Positions 53,668-62,183 of a stretch of DNA of 64,000 nucleotides are shown here, in pieces (the first letter of the stretch is position 1; each line of letters begins with the position of its first letter). A program made the position numbers and the translations under genes. A model generated the notes under the pieces. It ran no database searches. It was not told where the DNA came from and saw nothing but the letters and a program-made list of their open reading frames with translations. Location of the stretch: the NCBI RefSeq assembly GCF_964266745.1, contig NZ_CAXWGX010000031.1, positions 29,890 to 93,889 on the forward strand, in the 5' to 3' direction. The DNA is from Propionicimonas sp020161015 (GTDB taxonomy: Bacteria > Actinomycetota > Actinomycetes > Propionibacteriales > Propionibacteriaceae).

Positions 53668-54680
53668 CGTTCACCGGGCTCGGCTCCCTTCCCGGAACCG
53701 ACCTCGCCGCTGCCGCGCGGATGACCTTCGACAAGGTCCCCGACCTGCCCTACCTGCCCGAACTGCCCGCGCGCGGGCCCTGGGCGTCGATGATCGGGCG
53801 CGGGCTCGGGCTCCCCGCTGGGCTGCCCGCGGACTTCTCGGCAGGGGAGTGGCGCCTGGCCGACGCGCCGGGGCTCGACCAGCGTCGGAGCCGCGCCACG
53901 TGGCGCGACGACCTCGACCAGCTCGAGGAGGCGGCGCACGGCTACAGCGGACGGTTCAAGGTGGCCGTGACCGGCCCCTGGACGCTCGCCGCGGCGGTCG
54001 GCGTCGCCCACACCGGTCGCGTCCTGGCCGATCCGGGCGCCCGCCGCGACCTCGCCCAGTCCGTGGCCGAAGGGGTCGGCGACCTCCTGGCCGACCTCCG
54101 CCGTCGGCTGCCCGGCGTCGACCTGGTGCTCCAGGTGGACGAGCCGTCGCTGCCGGCCGTCGCCGCGGGCGCGGTGCCCACGCCGGGCGGGTTCTTCCGG
54201 CACCGCTCGATCGACCTGCCCGAGCTCTGCCGGGCACTGTCCTGGGTCACCGGCGAGCCGGCGCGTCGGGGCTTGACCGTGCCGACCGTCCTGCACAGCT
54301 GCGCGCGGTGGGACGGCGGCTGGCCGCTGCCGTCGCTGCTGCACGGACACTCGACCGCCGCCGGGTTCGACGGCATCTCCGTCGACCTCGACCAGCTCGT
54401 CGCACCCGACTGGGACGCGCTCGCCGGTGCCGCCGACGCGGGTGCCACCCTCTACCTCGGGTGCCTGCCGACCGGCGGGGACCCGCGTCCGGCCGGCGTC
54501 GACGCCGTCCGCCGGCGGGCGTTGGAGGCGCTGGACCGGATCGGGGCCACGGACGCGACGTCCGGCGCACTGGTGCTCACCCCCGCATGCGGGCTGGCCG
54601 GGTGGACGCCGGCGGAGGCCGCTCGCGGGTTCGAGGTGCTCGCCCGTGCCGCCGCGCAGGTCGAGGCCGAACTCGCGTAG
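53661..54680 (+). CDS. Stand-alone MetE-like (cobalamin-independent methionine synthase C-terminal domain) protein
   Basis: Product of 339 residues with a UroD/MetE TIM barrel. It begins TFTGLGSLPGTDLAAAARM and shows VTGPWTLAAAVG and LVLQVDEPSLPAV. The zinc ligands of MetE are retained: His212 and Cys214 (VLHSCARW) and Cys310 (TPACGLAGW). It lacks the N-terminal folate-binding half of full MetE, so the methyl donor is unknown. The mnmA-metE-like-ligA order is conserved in actinobacteria. ATG 53661 overlaps mnmA; GTG 53664 is an alternative. No metH or metF is nearby. Confidence 0.82.
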   Translation: MVTFTGLGSLPGTDLAAAARMTFDKVPDLPYLPELPARGPWASMIGRGLGLPAGLPADFSAGEWRLADAPGLDQRRSRATWRDDLDQLEEAAHGYSGRFKVAVTGPWTLAAAVGVAHTGRVLADPGARRDLAQSVAEGVGDLLADLRRRLPGVDLVLQVDEPSLPAVAAGAVPTPGGFFRHRSIDLPELCRALSWVTGEPARRGLTVPTVLHSCARWDGGWPLPSLLHGHSTAAGFDGISVDLDQLVAPDWDALAGAADAGATLYLGCLPTGGDPRPAGVDAVRRRALEALDRIGATDATSGALVLTPACGLAGWTPAEAARGFEVLARAAAQVEAELA

Positions 54681-54681
54681 C

Positions 54682-55230
54682 TCAGCGCACCACGGCGAAG
54701 CGGGACGCGACGAACTCGCCGCTCACCGCGGTGTCCAGGCGGCGCAGTTCCGCACGGCGGGGGAGCAGCGGGCGACCCGTCCCGAGGGTCACCGGCGCGA
54801 TGTTCACGACCACCTCGTCCAGCAGCCCGCGGTCGAGGAACTGCCCGGCCAGCTCCCCTCCTCCGACCACCCACACATCCCGGTCGCCGGCGATGGTGCT
54901 CATCATCTCGTGCACCACCTCCACCGGCTCCCGGGTGGGCCGGAGGTCGGCGCCGGGCCACGGCGCGGGCGTCCGGTGGGTGAACACCCAGCACGGCTGG
55001 CGGTACGGCCAGGCCTGGGTGAGGCCACCCTGCGCGTCCCTGCTCTCCCGGTGGATCCAGGCGTAGGTGTTGGCGCCCATGCACAGGGCCCCGACACCGC
55101 CGATGAAGGTGTCGTAGTCCATCGCGCCGCCCTCGGACGACGTCCGGCCGAGGAGCCAGTCCAGCGAGTGGTCTGTGGTGGCGATGTAGCCGTCGAGGCT
55201 CGTTGCTGTGTAGTACACGGTGCGGCCCAT
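54682..55230 (-). CDS. Dihydrofolate reductase-like protein (RibD C-terminal domain)
   Basis: Product of 182 residues with a DHFR-like NADPH-binding fold. It starts VYYTATSLDGYIATTDHSLDW, then VGALCMGANTYAWI, the nucleotide-binding VWVVGGGELAGQFLDRGLLDE and IAPVTLGTGRPLLP. Such proteins of the RibD_C group are usually reductases of unknown substrate and not true DHFR. ATG 55230 is chosen over an upstream in-frame start. It is convergent with the MetE-like gene, whose stop is one base away, and divergent from ligA. Confidence 0.82.
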   Translation of the reverse strand: MGRTVYYTATSLDGYIATTDHSLDWLLGRTSSEGGAMDYDTFIGGVGALCMGANTYAWIHRESRDAQGGLTQAWPYRQPCWVFTHRTPAPWPGADLRPTREPVEVVHEMMSTIAGDRDVWVVGGGELAGQFLDRGLLDEVVVNIAPVTLGTGRPLLPRRAELRRLDTAVSGEFVASRFAVVR

Positions 55231-55319
55231 CGCACCAGTCAACGCCGGTCGAGCCCGGGGCTGTCAAGAGCGCGTCGGGCCCGGTGGCGCTGTCGGGACG
55301 GCGCGCTAGGGTGCGGGCC

Positions 55320-57386
55320 ATGAGCGACGACGCGGCGAGGGCCCGGCACGCCGAGCTGAGTGCGGAGATCACCGAGCACCGCAGGCGCTACTACGTGCAG
55401 GACGCCCCGGTGGTGTCCGACGCCGAGTTCGACGCGCTGATGCGGGAACTCATCGAACTGGAGGAGGCGCACCCCGCGCTGCGCTCGCCGGACAGCCCCA
55501 CGCAGCAGGTCGGCGGGGCGCCGAGCTCCACCTTCGCCCCCGTGACGCACCTCGTTCCGCTGATGAGCCTCGACAACGTGTTCTCCCTCGAGGAGCTGGA
55601 CAAGTGGCTCGCGCGCGCGGAGGGCTTGGCCGCTGTACCGGTCGCGGCGTCCGGCTACCTGTGCGAGCTGAAGATCGACGGGCTGGCCCTCGACCTGGTC
55701 TACCGCGACGGGCGCCTCGTCAGTGCCGCGACGCGGGGTGACGGGACCGTCGGCGAGGACGTGACCGCCAACGTCCGCACGATCGACGCGATCCCCGCCC
55801 GGCTCGCCGGCCCCGGCGTCCCCGAGATCGTCGAGGTGCGCGGCGAGGTGTTCATGCGGGTCGAGGACTTCGCCGCCCTCAACGCGGGCCTGGTCGAGGC
55901 GGGCAGGGCTCCGTTCGCCAACCCCCGCAACTCCGCGGCCGGCTCGTTGCGCCAGAAGGATCCGCGGGTCACCGCCCGCCGGCGGCTGCACTTCCTCGTC
56001 CACGGGATCGGGTCCTTCTCCGGCGGCGACCTCGACCGGCAGTCCCACGGCTACGACCTGCTGCGGGCCTGGGGCCTGCCCACGAGCGACCACTACCGGG
56101 TGTGCCACTCCGTCGAGGAGGTCAAGGCCTACATCGCCCACTACGGCGAGCACCGCCACTCGGTCGAGCACGAGATCGACGGTGTCGTGGTGAAGGTCGA
56201 CGACCGGGCGCTCCAGGCCAGGCTCGGCCACACCTCGCGCGCGCCACGCTGGGCGATCGCCTACAAGTACCCGCCCGAGGAGGTGACCACCCGGCTGCTG
56301 GACATCCGCGTGAACGTGGGACGCACCGGGCGCGTGACGCCGTACGCGGTGATGGAGCCGGTCTTCGTCTCCGGCTCGACGGTGGAGATGGCGACGCTGC
56401 ACAACGCATCGGAGGTCAGGCGCAAGGGCGTGCTGATCGGCGACACCGTCGTCCTGCGCAAGGCCGGTGACGTCATTCCCGAGGTGCTCGGCCCGGTGGT
56501 CGAGCTGCGTGACGGCACCCAGCGGGAGTTCGTGATGCCCACCCACTGTCCGGCCTGCGGAAGCGCGTTGCGTCCGGAAAAGGAGGGGGACGCCGACATC
56601 CGCTGCCCGAACCGGCGGTCGTGCCCCTCCCAGCTGCGCGAGCGCCTGTTCCACCTCGCCTCCCGGCAGGCCCTCGACATCGAGGTGCTCGGCTGGCAGT
56701 CCGCGGACGCCCTGCTGAGTGCGGGCCTGCTGACCGATGAGGGTGACCTGTTCGACCTGACCGAGGACCGTCTTGTCGCAGCCGGGGTGCTCACCACCAA
56801 GGACGGGTCGCTGTCGGCCAACGGCCGAAAGCTGCTGGCGAACCTCGAAGCGGCCAAGACCCGTCCGTTCTCCCGGTTCCTGGTCGCGCTGTCGATCCGG
56901 CACGTCGGCAAGGGCGTCGCCCCCGACGTCGCCGCGGCCTTCCCGAGCATCGACGCGCTCGAGGCGGCGAGCCTGGAGGACCTGAGCGCCGTCCCCGGCA
57001 TCGGGCCGACCCTGGCCGCCTCCATCCGGGAGTGGTTCGAGGTCGACTGGCACGCCGCGATCGTCGAGAAGTGGAAGGCCGCCGGCTGCCGGCTCGAATC
57101 CGAGCCCACGGCGGCGGCGGGCGTCCCGCAGACGCTCGCCGGCCTCACCCTCGTCGTCACCGGCTCCCTGCCCGGCTACACGCGCGACAGCGTCACGGAG
57201 GCCATCGAGGCGCACGGCGGGAAGGCGGCCGGCTCGGTGTCCTCGCGCACCAGCTATCTCGTCGCGGGGGAGGGCGGGGGCTCGAAGTTCGACAAGGCCG
57301 TCTCCCTCGGGGTGCCCGTCCTCGACGCGGCCGGGTTCGAGGCGCTCCTCGCCGGCGGCCCGGAGTCCGTGCGACCCGCCGATTGA
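55320..57386 (+). CDS. ligA: NAD-dependent DNA ligase
   Basis: Ligase of 688 residues for replication and repair. Order of domains: Ia (RRRYYVQDAPVVSDAEFDAL, NMN site), adenylation with nucleophile Lys118 (CELKIDGLALDLVY), OB fold (VGRTGRVTPYAVMEPV), four-Cys zinc finger (CPACGSAL ... CPNRRSC), helix-hairpin-helix domain (LSAVPGIGPTLAASI) and BRCT (LVVTGSLPGYTRDSV ... SSRTSYLVAGEGGGSKFDKA). All expected motifs are intact. The start is ATG 55320. Confidence 0.96.
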   Translation: MSDDAARARHAELSAEITEHRRRYYVQDAPVVSDAEFDALMRELIELEEAHPALRSPDSPTQQVGGAPSSTFAPVTHLVPLMSLDNVFSLEELDKWLARAEGLAAVPVAASGYLCELKIDGLALDLVYRDGRLVSAATRGDGTVGEDVTANVRTIDAIPARLAGPGVPEIVEVRGEVFMRVEDFAALNAGLVEAGRAPFANPRNSAAGSLRQKDPRVTARRRLHFLVHGIGSFSGGDLDRQSHGYDLLRAWGLPTSDHYRVCHSVEEVKAYIAHYGEHRHSVEHEIDGVVVKVDDRALQARLGHTSRAPRWAIAYKYPPEEVTTRLLDIRVNVGRTGRVTPYAVMEPVFVSGSTVEMATLHNASEVRRKGVLIGDTVVLRKAGDVIPEVLGPVVELRDGTQREFVMPTHCPACGSALRPEKEGDADIRCPNRRSCPSQLRERLFHLASRQALDIEVLGWQSADALLSAGLLTDEGDLFDLTEDRLVAAGVLTTKDGSLSANGRKLLANLEAAKTRPFSRFLVALSIRHVGKGVAPDVAAAFPSIDALEAASLEDLSAVPGIGPTLAASIREWFEVDWHAAIVEKWKAAGCRLESEPTAAAGVPQTLAGLTLVVTGSLPGYTRDSVTEAIEAHGGKAAGSVSSRTSYLVAGEGGGSKFDKAVSLGVPVLDAAGFEALLAGGPESVRPAD

Positions 57387-57407
57387 GGCGGCCCCTAGGA
57401 TGAAGCC

Positions 57408-57611
57408 GTGCCCGAAGGCCTGAACTCCGACCTCAACCTGAACGTGGGTGCCCCGCCGCGGGTCCGCCCGCAGATGGGCGAGTGGGGTCCGCTGGACGTG
57501 CCGCCGACGCGCAGGAAGAAGCGTGCCCGGTGGTGGGCGATCCTCGCGTTCGTGCTCGCCATCGCGGCCGTCTGTGGGTACGGCTACTGGATCTACACCC
57601 TGATCCGCTGA
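57408..57611 (+). CDS. Small single-pass membrane protein, unknown
   Basis: A 67-residue protein with a polar N-terminus (MPEGLNSDLNLNVG), a basic stretch (TRRKKRARWW) and one membrane helix at about 44-63 (ILAFVLAIAAVCGYGYWIY). The positive-inside rule places the N-terminus in the cytoplasm. The start is GTG 57408. I recognise no family. It lies 21 bases after ligA and is convergent with the ACT-domain gene. Confidence 0.5.
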   Translation: MPEGLNSDLNLNVGAPPRVRPQMGEWGPLDVPPTRRKKRARWWAILAFVLAIAAVCGYGYWIYTLIR

Positions 57612-57620
57612 GCGACTCCG

Positions 57621-58241
57621 TCAGAAGGCGAGCGCGGCGAGATGCCGCAGGCGGGCGAGCTCGGACTTCAGGAACTCCGGGCCCCCGCGCCGCGCGAGCA
57701 CGATGCTCGCATCGCTCCGGAACGGCGCCACGGCGATGAGGGTCTCGCCCCAGCCGGGCAGCCAACCGTCGGGCAGTTCGCCGTCCCTCACCGCGTCGAG
57801 ATCGCCCAGCGCCCGGATGCCGGTGTCGTCCAGGTCCGGGGCGAGCGTGGTCTGGGCCAGGACGCGGTGGTTCACACGGTCGACCAGGACCGCCCAGGTG
57901 ACACGGAAGACCTCCGGCGCCTCGAGGGTGAGGATCGCCTCTGCCTTCTCCGGCTCCTCGGTCATCGCGTTCAGCACGTCGACATCGGCCTGGAGGCCCC
58001 ACGCCTCGGGATAGTGGGACAGCCAGACGACCTCCACCCCCTGCACCGACGTGCAGGCCGTGATCAGCGAGTCGGGAGCCGCCCCCGCCGGGAGCTCCAG
58101 CATGAAGTCGTCGATCGCGTAGCCCTCGTACTTCTCCACGATCTCCACGGCGTTGATGTCGGCACCCACGGTGCCCATGGCTGTCGCGACCGCACCCAGG
58201 GAACCGGGCCGGTCGGGGAGGACCACACGCATCAGGAACAC
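57621..58241 (-). CDS. ACT-domain-containing regulatory protein
   Basis: Product of about 206 residues. The N-terminal ACT domain (about 1-75) starts RVVLPDRPGSLGAVATAMGTV with the Asp-Arg-Pro-Gly turn that binds amino acids, and continues DINAVEIVEKYEGYAIDDFML. The remaining 130 residues form a second part with ILTLEAPEVFRVTWAVLVD and SIVLARRGGPEFL. It sits directly upstream of gatCAB, divergently, as in other actinobacteria. The ligand is unknown. The start may be GTG 58241 or ATG 58232. Confidence 0.7.
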   Translation of the reverse strand: MFLMRVVLPDRPGSLGAVATAMGTVGADINAVEIVEKYEGYAIDDFMLELPAGAAPDSLITACTSVQGVEVVWLSHYPEAWGLQADVDVLNAMTEEPEKAEAILTLEAPEVFRVTWAVLVDRVNHRVLAQTTLAPDLDDTGIRALGDLDAVRDGELPDGWLPGWGETLIAVAPFRSDASIVLARRGGPEFLKSELARLRHLAALAF

Positions 58242-58333
58242 GCGGTCAGTCTGGCCTATCGGTGTTACAGGGGTGTCAAACCGGTCCGGGGATCGCGGGG
58301 GCATTTTCGCGCAGGGGGGCTGGCTTCACGACG

Positions 58334-58427
58334 TGACTCCTCGTCTGTTCCTCGCCGCTCGTACCGAGCGGCTCGTCAAGACTTGTCGCAGTTCAGGCGC
58401 TGGCGCGCCTGAACTGACTCCTCGTCT
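58334..58427. repeat. 13-base direct repeats enclosing two hairpins, upstream of gatC
   Basis: TGACTCCTCGTCT occurs at 58334-58346 and again at 58415-58427. Between them lie two perfect inverted repeats: an 8-base-pair stem with 3-base loop (58354-58372) and an 11-base-pair stem with 4-base loop (58390-58415). The unit lies 50 bases before gatC. It could be a leader structure controlling gatCAB, or a small repeat element. The rest of 58242-58476 has no recognisable gene. Confidence 0.6.
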
Positions 58428-58476
58428 AGAGTGAGACGCCGCGGGGGGAACCCCGTGCCCGCTACAGGAGTGCACC

Positions 58477-58773
58477 TTGGCTTTGACCGCTGCCGACGTG
58501 GCCCGGCTCGGCGAACTCGCCCGGATCCGGCTCACCGATGAAGAACTCGCCCGCCTGGCCCCGCAACTGGACGTCATCCTCCAGTCGGTCGCTCGGGTGA
58601 CCGAGGTGGCCGGGGCCGACGTCCCCCCGACCTCCCACGCACTCCCGTTGACGAACGTGTTCCGCGAGGACGTCGTCACGCCGTCGCTGGCCCGCGACGC
58701 CGTGCTGGCCGCCGCTCCCGCCGTCGAGGACGGGCGCTTCCGCGTCCCGCGCATCCTGGCGGAGGACGCATGA
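58477..58773 (+). CDS. gatC: Asp/Glu-tRNA amidotransferase subunit C
   Basis: Subunit of 98 residues that wraps around GatA and GatB. It shows the GatC pattern VARLGELARIRLTDEELARLAPQLDVIL and ends LPLTNVFREDVVTPSL, then GRFRVPRIL. It has a TTG start at 58477, with ACAGGAG 6 bases upstream; no ATG is available nearby. It overlaps gatA by 4 bases. Confidence 0.93.
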   Translation: MALTAADVARLGELARIRLTDEELARLAPQLDVILQSVARVTEVAGADVPPTSHALPLTNVFREDVVTPSLARDAVLAAAPAVEDGRFRVPRILAEDA

Positions 58774-60296
58774 GCATCCTGCGCGCGACGGCTGCCGGCC
58801 TGTCCGACCTCCTCGCCTCCGGCGAGGTGAGCGCCCGTGAGGTGGCCCAGGCCCACCTCGACCAGATCGACGCCGTGGACGGCAGCGTCCGCGCCTTCCT
58901 GCACGTGGACGGCGAGCGTGCCCTGGCCGCGGCGGACGCCGTGGACGCACGGCGCGCGGCCGGCGAGGATCTCGGCCCGCTCGCGGGCATCCCGCTGGCG
59001 ATGAAGGACATCTTCACGATGACCGGGGCGCCCACCACCTGCGGCTCGCGCATCCTGGAGGGCTGGATCCCGCCGTACAACTCCACGATCACCGAGCGCC
59101 TGCTCGACGCCGGGGTCGTGGTGCTGGGCAAGACCAACATGGACGAGTTCGCGATGGGTTCCTCCACGGAGAACTCGGGCTACTTCACCACCCACAACCC
59201 GTGGGACACCACGAAGATCCCCGGTGGTTCGGGCGGCGGCTCCGCCGCGGCGCTCGCGGCGTTCGAGGCACCCCTGGCGATCGGCACCGACACCGGCGGT
59301 TCGATCCGCCAGCCCGCCTCGGTCACCGGCACGGTCGGCGTGAAGCCCACCTACGGCGCAACGTCCCGCTACGGCGTGGTGGCCATGGCGTCCTCGCTCG
59401 ACACCCCCGGGCCCTGTGCGCGTACCGTGCTGGACGCGGCCCTGCTGCACAGCGTCATCGCCGGCTGGGACCCCCGTGACTCCACCTCGATCAACGCCCC
59501 CGTCCCGGACGTGGTCGGGGCCGCCCGCAGCGGCGACGTGGCGGGCATGCGGATCGGTGTCGTGCGTGAGTTCGGTGGCGAGGGCTACCAGCCGGGCGTC
59601 GAACAGCGGTTCGCGGAAGCACTGGCGGTGCTGGAGGGGCTCGGCGCGGAGATCGTCGAGGTCTCGTGCCCGAACTTCGAGTACGCGCTGCCCGCCTACT
59701 ACCTGATCATGCCCAGCGAGGTGTCGAGCAACCTGGCCCGGTTCGACGCGATGCGGTACGGCCTGCGCGTCGGCGACGACGGGGTGAACGGGGTCGAAGA
59801 GGTGATGAACCTCACGCGCGGCGCCGGCTTCGGCGCCGAGGCCAAGCGGCGCATCATCATCGGCACCTATGCGCTGTCGTCGGGCTACTACGACGCCTAC
59901 TACGGGTCGGCCCAGAAGGTGCGCACGCTGATCTCCAGGGACTTCGACGCCGCGTTCGCGCAGGTGGACGTCCTCGTCTCACCGACCACCCCGACCACGG
60001 CCTTCACGATCGGCGAGCGGGTCGACGACCCGCTGGCGATGTACAAGGCCGACCTGTGCACGATCCCGTCCAACCTCGCGGGCAACTGTGCGGCGTCCAT
60101 CCCGTGCGGGCTGAGCCCCGACGACGGCCTGCCGGTCGGCTTCCAGGTGATGGCGCCGCCGCTGGCGGACGACCGGCTCTACCGGGTCGGTGCGGCGCTG
60201 GAACGTGAACTCGCCACCCGCTGGGGAGGCGGCCTGCTCGACCAGCTCGCGACCTCGCCGGCCGGGGCGTACCTGAAGGTGGGGGACGGACGATGA
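58770..60296 (+). CDS. gatA: Asp/Glu-tRNA amidotransferase subunit A
   Basis: Amidase of 508 residues that liberates ammonia from glutamine for GatB. The Ser-cisSer-Lys triad is Lys79 (AMKDIFTM), Ser154 (PGGSGGGSAA) and Ser178 (DTGGSIRQP), at the same numbers as I recall for the Staphylococcus enzyme. ATG 58770 overlaps gatC; the stop overlaps gatB. The presence of GatCAB implies that Gln-tRNA and/or Asn-tRNA is made by transamidation. Confidence 0.96.
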   Translation: MSILRATAAGLSDLLASGEVSAREVAQAHLDQIDAVDGSVRAFLHVDGERALAAADAVDARRAAGEDLGPLAGIPLAMKDIFTMTGAPTTCGSRILEGWIPPYNSTITERLLDAGVVVLGKTNMDEFAMGSSTENSGYFTTHNPWDTTKIPGGSGGGSAAALAAFEAPLAIGTDTGGSIRQPASVTGTVGVKPTYGATSRYGVVAMASSLDTPGPCARTVLDAALLHSVIAGWDPRDSTSINAPVPDVVGAARSGDVAGMRIGVVREFGGEGYQPGVEQRFAEALAVLEGLGAEIVEVSCPNFEYALPAYYLIMPSEVSSNLARFDAMRYGLRVGDDGVNGVEEVMNLTRGAGFGAEAKRRIIIGTYALSSGYYDAYYGSAQKVRTLISRDFDAAFAQVDVLVSPTTPTTAFTIGERVDDPLAMYKADLCTIPSNLAGNCAASIPCGLSPDDGLPVGFQVMAPPLADDRLYRVGAALERELATRWGGGLLDQLATSPAGAYLKVGDGR

Positions 60297-61783
60297 GCGC
60301 TGACCTGCTGGACTTCGATGCGGCCCTGGCCGCGTACGACCCCGTGCTCGGGCTCGAGGTGCACGTGGAGCTCAACACCGCGTCCAAGATGTTCTGCGGC
60401 TGCGCGAACGCCTTCGGCGGGGAGCCCAACACCCAGACCTGTCCGGTGTGCCTGGGGCTGCCCGGCTCGCTGCCGGTGGTCAACGGGAAGGCCATCGAGT
60501 CCGCGATCCGCATCGGGCTGGCGCTGAACTGCTCGATCGCGTCGTGGTGCCGCTTCGCCCGGAAGAACTACTTCTACCCGGACATGACCAAGGACTTCCA
60601 GACCTCGCAGTACGACGAGCCGATCGCCCACGACGGCTGGATCGACCTCGAGGTGGACGGGGAGACGTACCGGATCGAGATCGAACGCGCGCACATGGAG
60701 GAGGACGCGGGGAAGCTCGTCCACGCCGGCGGCAGCAGCGGACGCATCGGCGACGCCGAGTACTCCCTCGTCGACTACAACCGCGCCGGGACCCCACTGG
60801 TCGAGATCGTCACCCGGCCGATCACCGGCACGGGCGCGAAGGCGCCGCAGGTGGCGAAGGCCTACGTGTCGTTCCTGCGCGACCTGATGCTCAGCCTCGG
60901 CGTGTCCGACGTCCGCATGGAGCAGGGGTCGCTGCGCTGCGACGCGAACGTGTCGCTGATGCCGAAGGGCGCCACGCAGTTCGGGCTGCGCACCGAGACG
61001 AAGAACGTCAACTCGCTGCGCAGCGTCGAGCGCGCTCTGACCTACGAGATCCAGCGGCAGGCGGCCCTCCTGTCCTCCGGGGGGAGGGTGCACCAGGAGA
61101 CCCGCCACTGGCACGAGGAGGGCTACACCACCCCGGGACGCTCCAAGGAGCAGGCCGAGGACTACCGGTACTTCCCCGAGCCGGACCTCGTCCCCGTCGC
61201 GCCCCGTCGCGAATGGGTCGAGCAGCTGCGCGGGACCCTCCCCGAGCTGCCGAACGTGCGTCGGGAGCGGCTCCAGGCAGCGTGGGGCTACACCGACCTG
61301 GAGATGCAGGACGCGGTCAACGCCGGGGCCCTCGACGTCATCGAGGCCACCGTGGCCGCCGGCGCCACCCCGCAGTCGGCGCGGAAGTGGTGGTTGACCG
61401 AGCTCGCCCGGCGTGCGAACGAGGCGGGTGTCGACCTGGCGGCGCTGGCGATCACGCCCGCGCAGGTGGCCGAGGTACAGGCGCTGGTGGACGCCGGGAC
61501 GGTGAACGACAAGCTCGCGCGACAGGTGATCGACGGCGTCCTCGCCGGAGAGGGCTCGCCGGCCGACGTCGTGGTCGCCCGCGGGCTGGCCGTGGTGTCC
61601 GACGACGGTGCGCTGTCCGCGGCCGTCGACGCCGCCATCGCTGCGAATCCCGACGTGGCCGCTCGGATCCGGGATGGCAAGCTCCAGGCCGCCGGTGCGC
61701 TCATCGGCGCGGTGATGAAGGACATGCGCGGCCAGGCCGACGCCGGCCGCGTCCGCGAACTCATCCTGCAGAAGCTTGGCTGA
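60293..61783 (+). CDS. gatB: Asp/Glu-tRNA amidotransferase subunit B
   Basis: Subunit of 496 residues that activates the mischarged Glu-tRNA or Asp-tRNA and adds the amide. The N-terminal cradle has VLGLEVHVELNTASKMFCGC and TCPVCLGLPGSLPVVN, with zinc-ligand Cys pairs, followed by FARKNYFYPDMTKDFQTSQY. A helical and YqeY-like tail follows (about 345-496, ending MRGQADAGRVRELIL). It overlaps gatA by 4 bases and the next VanZ gene by 8 bases. Confidence 0.96.
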   Translation: MSADLLDFDAALAAYDPVLGLEVHVELNTASKMFCGCANAFGGEPNTQTCPVCLGLPGSLPVVNGKAIESAIRIGLALNCSIASWCRFARKNYFYPDMTKDFQTSQYDEPIAHDGWIDLEVDGETYRIEIERAHMEEDAGKLVHAGGSSGRIGDAEYSLVDYNRAGTPLVEIVTRPITGTGAKAPQVAKAYVSFLRDLMLSLGVSDVRMEQGSLRCDANVSLMPKGATQFGLRTETKNVNSLRSVERALTYEIQRQAALLSSGGRVHQETRHWHEEGYTTPGRSKEQAEDYRYFPEPDLVPVAPRREWVEQLRGTLPELPNVRRERLQAAWGYTDLEMQDAVNAGALDVIEATVAAGATPQSARKWWLTELARRANEAGVDLAALAITPAQVAEVQALVDAGTVNDKLARQVIDGVLAGEGSPADVVVARGLAVVSDDGALSAAVDAAIAANPDVAARIRDGKLQAAGALIGAVMKDMRGQADAGRVRELILQKLG

Positions 61784-62180
61784 GCCACCGACGCCGCCCG
61801 TCGAGCCGCCGGCCGGCCATCGCGGCCCGCGGTGGGTGCGCTGGCTGCCGTGGCTGGCCGGGCTGGCGGTCGCCGTCCACCTGGTGGCGCTGTACCTGCC
61901 CGGCGACCCGCAGGGCACCCTCGAGCTCCCCTGGCTACCGGGCGCTGACAAGGTGGTACATGTTCTTCTGTTCGCGGTGCCGGTGTACCTCCTCGGGCGG
62001 CTGACCCGGCGTGTCGGGTTGGTGGCGGGGGTGTTCGCCGTCCACGCTGTCGTGAGCGAGCTGGTCCAGTGGCGGTTCGTCCCGTACCGGGACGGGGACG
62101 CCTTCGACGCCCTGGCCGACCTGGCCGGGATCGGGCTCGCCGTCCTGCTGCTGCTGCGGTGGCGCCGATCCGGGAGGTGA
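61776..62180 (+). CDS. VanZ-like small membrane protein
   Basis: Product of 134 residues with three or four helices: about 21-45 (RWLPWLAGLAVAVHLVALYL), 59-76 (VVHVLLFAVPVYLLG), 82-96 and 112-128. The segment PGADKVVHVLLFAVPVYLLG and then FDALADLAGIGLAVLL follow the VanZ pattern. The function is unknown. The TTG start at 61776 overlaps gatB by 8 bases and has no clear ribosome-binding site, so the start is uncertain. It is the second VanZ-type protein in the window. Confidence 0.6.
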   Translation: MAEPPTPPVEPPAGHRGPRWVRWLPWLAGLAVAVHLVALYLPGDPQGTLELPWLPGADKVVHVLLFAVPVYLLGRLTRRVGLVAGVFAVHAVVSELVQWRFVPYRDGDAFDALADLAGIGLAVLLLLRWRRSGR

Positions 62181-62183
62181 GCC

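Noticed and set aside
58334..58427. Tiny transposon with target-site duplication
   Set aside because: The 13-base repeats flank no terminal inverted repeats, and no transposase or second copy is visible in the window.
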